DNA of 6,178 nt from positions 1-6,178 of the forward strand of contig DASVWG010000252.1 of NCBI GenBank assembly GCA_036389695.1, written 5' to 3'. Positions 1-4,939 of the stretch are shown here, piece after piece. This stretch comes from JALZHR01 sp036389695 (GTDB lineage Bacteria; Acidobacteriota; Blastocatellia; Pyrinomonadales; Pyrinomonadaceae). Both the position numbers and the translations under genes were made by a program. A model generated the notes under the pieces. It was not told the DNA's origin, did no database searches, and was given only the letters and a program-made list of their open reading frames with translations. Positions within the stretch are counted from its first letter, which is position 1, and the number at the start of each line of letters is the position of its first letter.

Positions 1-1
1 G

Positions 2-433
2 ATTCTCAATCGTCTGAAAGAACTCGGCGTGCAGCTTTCGATTGACGATTTCGGCACGGGCTTTTCCAGCCTTAGTCAGCTTCACCGCCTGCCGTTCGAC
101 ACTCTGAAAATCGACCGCTCGTTCGTCAACGCCGTCGGCGAAACCGGCGAAAACTCCGAGATTCTCCAAACCATCATCTCGCTCGCCAAAAACCTGAAAA
201 TGAAAGTCATCGCCGAAGGCATCGAAACCGAAAATCAACTCTCGCTGCTGCGCAACCTGGGCTGCGATTACGGTCAGGGTTATCTGCTCGCCAAACCGAT
301 GCCGCGCGAGGAAATGGAAAAACTGCTCTATCAGAAACATTTCTGGTTTCCCGAATCGTTCAGCGCCGAATATTCGCACGACACGACCAACATCGGCGAC
401 GCGCCGAAAGACGCCAATCTTCCCGTTTTCTAA
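2..433 (+). CDS. EAL-domain cyclic-di-GMP phosphodiesterase, C-terminal part (5' end outside window)
   Basis: The last 143 residues of an EAL domain are present, open from base 2 to a TAA. EAL enzymes cut the second messenger cyclic-di-GMP to linear pGpG in the cytoplasm, favouring motility over biofilm. Visible motifs, numbered in this fragment: DDFGTG (15-20; metal-binding Asp pair and the start of the active-site loop), LKIDRSFV (Lys36), VIAEGIET (catalytic-base region, Glu72), and YGQGYLLAKPMP (Gln92). All residues needed for catalysis in this half of the domain are present, so an active enzyme is more likely than a degenerate c-di-GMP sensor, but the EAL signature itself and any GGDEF, PAS or receiver domains lie upstream. 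About 35 polar residues follow the domain, with no further motif. The GTG at 29 is internal to the conserved domain and is not the start. A hairpin at the end of the downstream repeat array could terminate the transcript. Confidence 0.93.
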   Translation: MLNRLKELGVQLSIDDFGTGFSSLSQLHRLPFDTLKIDRSFVNAVGETGENSEILQTIISLAKNLKMKVIAEGIETENQLSLLRNLGCDYGQGYLLAKPMPREEMEKLLYQKHFWFPESFSAEYSHDTTNIGDAPKDANLPVF

Positions 434-457
434 AAATCAGAACACAGAACAATTTTG

Positions 458-646
458 TGAGCTACAAGAATGATTTCAGTGCGCACCGGAATCATTTTAG
501 TGTGTCCAAGAATCATTTTAGTGCACACTGGAACAATTCCAAGGCGCACTGGAATCATTTTTGGGCGCACTGGAATTATTCTTGGGCGCACTGGAACGAT
601 TCCTTTACGCACTGGAATGATTCCTTTATGCACTGGAACGATTCCA
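458..646. repeat. Array of about nine 21-bp tandem repeats
   Basis: Nine consecutive 21-bp units begin at 458, 479, 500, 521, 542, 563, 584, 605 and 626, with no insertion or deletion between them. The shared core is GCGCACTGGAAYSATTCC. Units 5-9 are closest to one another and units 1-3 are the most diverged. Within a unit, GGAAT and ATTCC form an inverted repeat around one or a few bases (for example unit 8, GGAATGATTCC), so each unit carries a small palindrome spaced exactly two helical turns from the next. Because 21 is divisible by three and the units lack stops in several frames, the array gives spurious open frames on both strands, none with a good ribosome binding site. The array occupies most of the 320 bp between the EAL gene and the peptidase gene. 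It could be a regulator-binding array, a dispersed minisatellite or simply a slippage product; the sequence does not decide. Confidence 0.9.
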
Positions 647-665
647 GTGCGTTTATTTTGTTTTT
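630..665 (+). terminator. Hairpin plus T-rich run, probable rho-independent terminator
   Basis: Arms GCACTGGAA (630-638) and TTCCAGTGC (642-650) are perfectly complementary around a 3-base loop. They are followed directly by the T-rich run GTTTATTTTGTTTTT (651-665). The left arm is part of the last 21-bp repeat and the right arm runs across its end. The likely role is to end transcription from the EAL gene or through the array, before the peptidase gene. The T-run is interrupted by G and A, so efficiency is uncertain. Confidence 0.6.
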
Positions 666-674
666 AAGAATGTA

Positions 675-703
675 TTGGCAGAAGCCTTTTTCCAGCGGCT
701 AAT
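675..703 (+). promoter_or_regulatory. Possible promoter for the prolyl oligopeptidase gene
   Basis: TTGGCA (675-680, five of six matches to a sigma-70 -35 box) is followed after 17 bp by GCTAAT (698-703, four of six matches to a -10 box). It lies just downstream of the probable terminator and about 50 bp before the ATG at 754, the expected place for the peptidase promoter. TAAAAT at 710-715 is an alternative -10 but has no good -35 partner. This is a match to consensus only. Confidence 0.28.
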
Positions 704-753
704 CCGTAGTAAAATCATCGTGAGCTCCAAAACATTCCAGAGAGGTTTAAGCA

Positions 754-2871
754 ATGCAACAACTGAGAATTTTCTTTTTGATTGCTATTTTTATGTCTTT
801 ACCGATGATTTCTACGGCACAGAAGATTGCGTATCCGCAAACGAAAAAAATCGAGCAGACGGACGATTATCACGGCACGAAAGTCGCCGACCCGTATCGC
901 TGGCTCGAAGACGACAATTCCGCCGAAACAAAGGCTTGGGTGGAAGCGCAAAACAAGGTCACTTTCGCTTATCTGAACCAGATTCCCGAACGCGAGCAGA
1001 TAAAAAAACGTCTGACCGAGCTGTGGAACTACGAAAAGTATTCCGCGCCGTTCAAACGCGGCTCGCGTTATTTTTATTACAAAAACGACGGCTTGCAGAA
1101 TCAGAGCGTTTTATACGTCACCGATTCGGTCGCCGATAAAGGTCGCGTCTTGCTCGACCCGAACAAGCTTTCGGCGGACGGCACCGTCGCGCTTTCCGGC
1201 TTGGCGATTTCGGATGACGGGAAATTGATGGCTTACGGCTTGGCTTCCGCCGGTTCGGACTGGCAGGAATGGCGTTTTATGGAAGTCGAAAGCGGAAAAG
1301 ATTTGCCGGACGTTTTGAAAAACATCAAATTCTCGGGCGCGTCCTGGACGCTCGACGGCAAAGGCGTCTATTATTCGCGCTATCCGGAAGCGGACGCGAA
1401 AGCGAAATTATCCGCCGAAAATTTTTATCAGAAGCTTTATTTCCACAAGCTCGGCACGCCGCAGACGGAAGACGCTTTGGTTTACGAGCGGACGGACGAC
1501 AAGGAAATGTTTGTCAACGGCTTTGTCTCGGAAGACGGCAAATGGCTGATTATCAACGTCGGCAAAGGCACTTCGCCGATGAATATGGTTTACTTCAAGG
1601 ATTTGTCGAAGCCGGGCGCGCCCGTTTTGCCAATCGTCGATAAGCTCGAAGCCGATTACAGCTTTATCGGCAACGACGGCTCGACGTTTTATTTCCGCAC
1701 CGATAAAGACGCGCCGCGCGGGCGGCTGATTTCAATCGACGTCCGGGCGAAAGATAAAAAATGGACGGAAGTCATCGCGCAGTCGGCGGAAACGCTCGAT
1801 GGCGTCGATTTTATCAACAATCAATTTGTCGGCAGCTACCTGAAAGACGCTTACACGCAGTTTCGCATTTACGATATTAACGGAAAGTTCGTCCGCAACG
1901 TCGAATTGCCGGGCATCGGCTCGGCGGGCGGCTTCGGCGGCAAGCGCTTCGACACGGAAACCTTCTACACTTATTCGAGCTTCAACACGCCGCCGACGAT
2001 TTACCGCTACGATATGAAAACCGGCAAATCCGAAATCTTTCGCAAAGCGGACGTGAAATTTAATCCGGCGGATTACGAAGTCAAACAAATCAAATATAAA
2101 AGCAAGGACGGAACTGAGGTTCCGATGTTCATCGTCCACAAAAAGGGTTTGAAGCTGGACGGCAATAATCCGGCATTGCTTTACGGCTACGGCGGATTCA
2201 GCATCTCGGAAACGCCTTTCTTTTCGGTTTCGCGGCTGGTCTGGATGGAACACGGCGGAGTTTTTGCCGTGCCTAACTTACGCGGCGGCGGCGAATACGG
2301 CGAGGAATGGCACGAAGCCGGAACGAAGCTGAAAAAGCAGAACGTCTTTGACGATTTCATCGCGGCGGCGGAATGGCTGATTGCCAACAAATACACGCAG
2401 CCGTCAAAACTCGCCATCGCCGGCGGCTCAAACGGCGGCTTGCTCGTCGGCGCGGTGCTCAATCAACGCCCGGATTTATTCGGCGCGGCGCTTCCGGCGG
2501 TCGGCGTGATGGATATGCTTCGCTTTCACCGCTTTACCATCGGGCGCGCGTGGACTTCCGATTACGGCTCGTCGGAAAACGCGGAAGAATTTCGCGCGCT
2601 CTACGCCTATTCGCCTTTGCACAACATCCGTAAAGGCACAAAATATCCGGCAGTTCTGGTCACGACCGCCGACCACGACGACCGCGTCGTGCCCGCGCAC
2701 AGCTTTAAATACGCGGCGACCTTGCAGGAAATGCAGGGCGGCGACGCGCCCGTCCTGATTCGCATCGAAACCAAAGCCGGACACGGCGCGGGCAAACCGA
2801 CCGCCAAAATCATCGAAGAACAAGCCGACATTTACGGCTTTCTGATGAAAAATCTGGGAATGACCAAGTAA
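754..2871 (+). CDS. Secreted prolyl oligopeptidase (serine peptidase family S9A)
   Basis: A complete 705-aa enzyme that cuts short peptides after proline. The ATG has a GAGAGGT ribosome binding site 7 bp upstream. Residues 1-22 look like a Sec signal peptide (hydrophobic stretch about 6-18, cleavage after Ser-Thr-Ala22), predicting export to the periplasm or outside. The rest is close to the family's usual size (about 710 aa in the porcine enzyme). Residues about 28-430 form the beta-propeller domain, starting with the typical DPYRWLED motif (46-53). Residues about 435-705 form the alpha/beta-hydrolase domain. By alignment with the porcine enzyme from memory, the triad is Ser559 (GGSNGG), Asp642 (ADHDDRVVP) and His677 (KAGHGAGKP). 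Tyr479 and Phe482 (GYGGF), Trp600 and Arg644 match the oxyanion and proline-pocket residues. Nothing is missing, so it should be active. It appears to be transcribed alone and faces the minus-strand operon tail to tail. A likely role is nutrient peptide breakdown. Confidence 0.96.
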   Translation: MQQLRIFFLIAIFMSLPMISTAQKIAYPQTKKIEQTDDYHGTKVADPYRWLEDDNSAETKAWVEAQNKVTFAYLNQIPEREQIKKRLTELWNYEKYSAPFKRGSRYFYYKNDGLQNQSVLYVTDSVADKGRVLLDPNKLSADGTVALSGLAISDDGKLMAYGLASAGSDWQEWRFMEVESGKDLPDVLKNIKFSGASWTLDGKGVYYSRYPEADAKAKLSAENFYQKLYFHKLGTPQTEDALVYERTDDKEMFVNGFVSEDGKWLIINVGKGTSPMNMVYFKDLSKPGAPVLPIVDKLEADYSFIGNDGSTFYFRTDKDAPRGRLISIDVRAKDKKWTEVIAQSAETLDGVDFINNQFVGSYLKDAYTQFRIYDINGKFVRNVELPGIGSAGGFGGKRFDTETFYTYSSFNTPPTIYRYDMKTGKSEIFRKADVKFNPADYEVKQIKYKSKDGTEVPMFIVHKKGLKLDGNNPALLYGYGGFSISETPFFSVSRLVWMEHGGVFAVPNLRGGGEYGEEWHEAGTKLKKQNVFDDFIAAAEWLIANKYTQPSKLAIAGGSNGGLLVGAVLNQRPDLFGAALPAVGVMDMLRFHRFTIGRAWTSDYGSSENAEEFRALYAYSPLHNIRKGTKYPAVLVTTADHDDRVVPAHSFKYAATLQEMQGGDAPVLIRIETKAGHGAGKPTAKIIEEQADIYGFLMKNLGMTK

Positions 2872-2889
2872 GACAGTTTCAAATTACGG

Positions 2890-2941
2890 AATTACGAATT
2901 ACGAATAAAGGAAGGATTCTTCCAATTCGTAATTCGTAATT
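2890..2941. repeat. Long AT-rich hairpin between convergent genes
   Basis: Arms AATTACGAATTACGAAT (2890-2906) and its exact reverse complement (2925-2941) are perfectly paired over 17 bp. Inside the 18-base spacer is a second stem, GGAAG (2910-2914) with CTTCC (2919-2923) around GATT, giving about 22 pairs in all. The left arm is itself made of repeated AATTACG words that extend back to 2882. The element sits 18 bp after the peptidase stop and 4 bp from the stop of the minus-strand gene, a position suited to ending or protecting both transcripts. No run of T follows on either strand, so it is not a classical terminator; it may be a dispersed REP-like palindrome used as a bidirectional transcript end. 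Confidence 0.85.
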
Positions 2942-2945
2942 GCTT

Positions 2946-3566
2946 CTAGCAGCCGCCAACCGCAAAATTGGCTTTGGCTTCGGCAATTTTCTTGCCGCCG
3001 CGCCATTTTGTCAGACGACCTTTTAAGACGGCGTAATCAATGCCTTCAGAGCCGTCGGCGGTTTTATACTCTATCGTTTTTTCCTCGATAAACTCGCCCA
3101 CGAATTTATAGCTGACGCCTTTTTTGGTTTCAGTCTCGAAGGTTATTCGCCGGTTGCCGATGTTTATCCGCGTGAAATTAAACTTTTCGTCCGTAAAAAT
3201 AAATCCTTTTGGCGGAATCTGGTTGTCGTAGCTTTCCGGCGCCTGCTCTGCCGCAAAATCGGTGGTAATAATACCTATGTTGCTAAAGTCTTCGAAGCCT
3301 TTCGGTGCGTCGCCGATAATGTAGTAAGCGCCTTCGGCATAAAATTCTGTTTCCGTCGCTTCTTTGGAATCGGCGACCGTTTCCGGCGCGGCGAAAATAA
3401 CGGTCGGCGCCGGACGCGGCGGAACGGAAAGTGCTTGCTGCTGAACGGGCGCGGTTTCCGTCGCGAAAAAAGATTGCACGTATTGCGCGGCGTTAAAAAA
3501 GCCGACGCCGAGCATAAACGCCGTCAAAATGGCGGCGAGCCGAAATAAAAAATCCTTTAATTTCAT
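2946..3566 (-). CDS. Hypothetical membrane-anchored or exported protein, 206 aa
   Basis: I do not recognise this family. The ATG at 3566 has an AGGAG ribosome binding site 6 bp upstream. Residues 1-4 (MKLK) are basic and residues about 6-28 are hydrophobic, consistent with a membrane anchor or uncleaved signal. No clear cleavage site stands out, though Ala-Ala-Gln at 26-28 is possible. Residues about 36-70 are a low-complexity linker rich in Pro, Ala, Gln and Glu. Residues about 74-200 look like a folded soluble domain of alternating beta-type stretches (for example YYIIGD at 81-86, KGFIFTDEKFNFTRINIG at 120-137, SYKFVGEF at 152-159). It ends in Val-Gly-Gly-Cys with a single C-terminal Cys. 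It is the second gene of an apparent operon, 19 bp after the SIMPL-domain gene, so an envelope role is likely, but no function can be assigned. Confidence 0.82.
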   Translation of the reverse strand: MKLKDFLFRLAAILTAFMLGVGFFNAAQYVQSFFATETAPVQQQALSVPPRPAPTVIFAAPETVADSKEATETEFYAEGAYYIIGDAPKGFEDFSNIGIITTDFAAEQAPESYDNQIPPKGFIFTDEKFNFTRINIGNRRITFETETKKGVSYKFVGEFIEEKTIEYKTADGSEGIDYAVLKGRLTKWRGGKKIAEAKANFAVGGC

Positions 3567-3585
3567 AATCTGCTCCTACTTGATT

Positions 3586-4323
3586 TTATTCCACCGCGAA
3601 ACTGATATTGACGACCGCCGTCATATCTTTATCTATCGAAGTCGTGTCGCTGATGCCGGAATCGGAAACGTCCTGCGAATCAGCCGCCGTTATCTGCATC
3701 ACGCCCATCCGCGCCGAGCGCACGGTGCCGATTCGGTTTCCGGTGCTGGCGGCAATCTGTTCGGCGCGCGTTTTCGCATCTCGCGCCGCTTCGCCGAGCA
3801 TCTGAATCTTTAAATCGCCGAGCTGCGTGTAGTAATATTTCGGCGGCGCGCTTTCGAGCAGAATTCCCTGATTAATCAGCTCGGTCGCCTCGCGCGCAAT
3901 CTGCGCGATGCGGTCGACGTCGTTCGACCTGACTTCGACTTCCTGCCGCAGCGAATAGCCCGTAATCTCCGACGTTTCGTTGCCGTCAGCATCGCGCCCG
4001 TGCAGAATATTAGACGAAATTGCCGAAACCGTTATCTGATTTTCGGCGATTCCCTTACTGATTAGATACTGCTTGATGCGCGGCACATTTTCCGAAAGCT
4101 GATTGTAAGCGTCCGCCAGTTTCGGCGCCTGATACGACACGCCCGCACTCCACACGACCAAATCCGACTTGATGCGTTTCCGCGCCGAACCCGTGACCGC
4201 CACCGCGTCGTCGCTGTCTTTTTTGCTTTTATAAAACCAGCCCAATACAATCGACGACGCGACCAAAGCGATTGCCAGAGCCAGTCCGGCATTAAACAAA
4301 TGATTATTTTTCTCTCCGTTCAT
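3586..4323 (-). CDS. SIMPL-domain (DUF541) membrane-anchored protein, YggE-like
   Basis: The product has 245 aa. Residues about 10-30 form one N-terminal membrane helix, placing the rest outside the inner membrane. Residues about 40-245 match the SIMPL/DUF541 pattern: an opening VAVTGSARKRIKSD strand (41-54), ITGYSLRQEVEVRSND (120-135), the helix after it, LGDLKIQMLGEAARDAKTRAEQI (168-190), the ASTGNRIGTV turn (192-201) and the closing strand AVVNISFAVE. Family members include Escherichia coli YggE, linked to oxidative stress tolerance, but the biochemical role is poorly known, so no symbol is given. The start is ATG at 4323, chosen for the strong GAGGAGG site 6 bp upstream and because the membrane helix follows at once. 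The frame stays open to 4497 upstream, but that extension is basic and Ser-rich with no homology I can see. First gene of a two-gene operon with the 206-aa protein. Confidence 0.9.
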   Translation of the reverse strand: MNGEKNNHLFNAGLALAIALVASSIVLGWFYKSKKDSDDAVAVTGSARKRIKSDLVVWSAGVSYQAPKLADAYNQLSENVPRIKQYLISKGIAENQITVSAISSNILHGRDADGNETSEITGYSLRQEVEVRSNDVDRIAQIAREATELINQGILLESAPPKYYYTQLGDLKIQMLGEAARDAKTRAEQIAASTGNRIGTVRSARMGVMQITAADSQDVSDSGISDTTSIDKDMTAVVNISFAVE

Positions 4324-4329
4324 AATTTG

Positions 4330-4336
4330 CCTCCTC
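4330..4336 (-). promoter_or_regulatory. Ribosome binding site that fixes the SIMPL gene start
   Basis: Minus-strand GAGGAGG, 6 bp before the ATG at 4323. It is one of the strongest Shine-Dalgarno matches in the window and rules in this start over the upstream in-frame start at 4497. Confidence 0.85.
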
Positions 4337-4350
4337 AAAGACAATCCGAA

Positions 4351-4356
4351 TTTATA
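4351..4356 (-). promoter_or_regulatory. Possible -10 box for the SIMPL operon
   Basis: Minus-strand TATAAA would place the transcript start about 20 bases before the ATG. A separate promoter is expected here because a terminator lies upstream at 4462-4502. I see no convincing -35 box at the right distance, so this is a weak call. Confidence 0.22.
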
Positions 4357-4461
4357 ACATCCGCGATTGCCTCGATACGTTGACCGACACGACGAGCGAC
4401 TGTGGATAGCCACACGGATTATGAAGGTATTTATTTCGGAAGGATTTGAGAAAGCTAAACG

Positions 4462-4502
4462 AAATAAAGAAAAGACCTTTGCTGGAATTACCTGCAAAGG
4501 TC
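4462..4502 (-). terminator. Rho-independent terminator for the 89-aa membrane protein gene
   Basis: Arms GACCTTTGC (4474-4482) and GCAAAGGTC (4494-4502) pair perfectly over 9 bp around an 11-base loop. Read on the minus strand, the stem is followed by TTTTCTTTATTT (4473-4462). It lies about 43 bp downstream of the stop at 4545. It separates that gene from the SIMPL operon, which therefore probably has its own promoter. Confidence 0.72.
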
Positions 4503-4526
4503 AAAAATCAAAGCTCAAAGGTCAAA
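4495..4526. repeat. Direct repeat of CAAAGGTCAAA
   Basis: CAAAGGTCAAA occurs at 4495-4505 and 4516-4526, start to start 21 bp. The first copy overlaps the right arm of the minus-strand terminator. Nearby, AAAGCT (4510-4515) can pair with AGCTTT (4526-4531), running into seven T residues (4529-4535), a weak plus-strand terminator shape. This looks like local duplication in non-coding DNA, with no known function. Confidence 0.6.
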
Positions 4527-4544
4527 GCTTTTTTTAATTCCCGA

Positions 4545-4814
4545 TTATTTATTCAAATATTTGCGCTTGTATTCTTCCAGCGCGCGGTCGCTGCGGGTGC
4601 TGTCGAATTCGATTTCCGAAACGGCGTCTTTCGCTTTGAGCTGCGGTTTCTCGTCGGGTTTGAACAGCTGATAGCCGACGTAGCCCGCGATGCCGATGGC
4701 GCCGAGGATAAACGCATACCACAAGATTGAATAAACGACGCCGATCAGGGCGAAGATTATCCACGCGCCGAAAAACAAACCGAGAACGATGAGAATAAAT
4801 TTTAACCAGTTCAT
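4545..4814 (-). CDS. Small inner-membrane protein with two predicted helices, 89 aa
   Basis: I do not recognise a named family. The ATG at 4814 has an AAAGGA ribosome binding site 8 bp upstream. Residues about 5-27 and 30-50 are strongly hydrophobic and rich in Ile, Leu, Phe and Gly, forming two membrane helices with almost no loop (a hairpin). Residues 52-89 are a charged tail (FKPDEKPQLKAKD, then EEYKRKYLNK); the positive-inside rule suggests it is cytoplasmic. The gene is transcribed alone, with a promoter candidate upstream and a clear terminator downstream, and is divergent from murE across 125 bp. Overlapping reading frames here are shadows: only this frame has a ribosome binding site and a sensible hydropathy pattern. 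Function unknown. Confidence 0.82.
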   Translation of the reverse strand: MNWLKFILIVLGLFFGAWIIFALIGVVYSILWYAFILGAIGIAGYVGYQLFKPDEKPQLKAKDAVSEIEFDSTRSDRALEEYKRKYLNK

Positions 4815-4835
4815 TGCCGAAATCCTTTCCCTTTT

Positions 4836-4863
4836 ATTTTAGCTTTTTTCAAAATCTTTACAA
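4836..4863 (-). promoter_or_regulatory. Candidate promoter for the 89-aa membrane protein gene
   Basis: On the minus strand, TTGTAA (4863-4858, four of six matches) and TAAAAT (4841-4836, five of six) are 16 bp apart. The transcript would start near 4829, leaving a very short leader that just holds the ribosome binding site at 4823-4828. It is back to back with the murE promoter. Confidence 0.42.
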
Positions 4864-4894
4864 GACGCGTTTCGTGCATTTTTCCCGTCTGTCG

Positions 4895-4900
4895 TATAAT
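4895..4900 (+). promoter_or_regulatory. Candidate -10 box of the murE promoter
   Basis: A perfect TATAAT lies 39 bp before the TTG start. The best -35 at suitable spacing is TTCGTG (4871-4876, 18 bp away), a poor match, so the promoter rests mainly on the -10 box. Transcription would begin near 4907, giving a leader of about 33 bases. Confidence 0.5.
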
Positions 4901-4926
4901 CCAACCAACTTTGATTTTCAATCTAC

Positions 4927-4932
4927 AGGGGA
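4927..4932 (+). promoter_or_regulatory. Ribosome binding site that decides the TTG start of murE
   Basis: AGGGGA is 7 bp before TTG at 4940. No in-frame ATG or GTG lies near the expected N-terminus, while the residues after this TTG (TIGAVAERLDAKFYG) match a normal MurE N-terminus. Confidence 0.75.
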
Positions 4933-4939
4933 AATTTTC

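Noticed and set aside
29..433. GTG at 29 as the start of the EAL protein
   Set aside because: The frame and the conserved EAL-domain sequence continue upstream to the window edge, so the gene is simply cut by the window.
458..646. CRISPR array
   Set aside because: The units are directly abutting with no unique spacers, diverge from each other, and no cas gene is in view.
457..702. Open frames across the repeat array on both strands (430-633 minus, 457-702 and 470-667 plus) as genes
   Set aside because: They start inside or next to the repeats with no ribosome binding site, their content is only the 21-bp unit read in different frames, and several frames are equally open.
1732..2253. 173-aa minus-strand open frame inside the prolyl oligopeptidase gene
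   Set aside because: It is fully antisense to conserved peptidase coding sequence and its Arg/Val/Phe-rich product has no recognisable domain; it is a codon-bias shadow.
4401..4414. Small hairpin TGTGG/CCACA upstream of the SIMPL operon as an operator or riboswitch
   Set aside because: Only 5 bp of stem with no other conserved element; short palindromes like this are expected by chance.
4324..4497. N-terminal extension of the SIMPL protein to 4497
   Set aside because: A strong GAGGAGG site precedes the ATG at 4323, the membrane helix follows that start, and the extension overlaps the terminator of the neighbouring gene.
4857..4862. TTTACA as the -35 box of the murE promoter
   Set aside because: It is 32 bp from the TATAAT box, far outside workable spacing; it overlaps the candidate -35 of the divergent gene instead.
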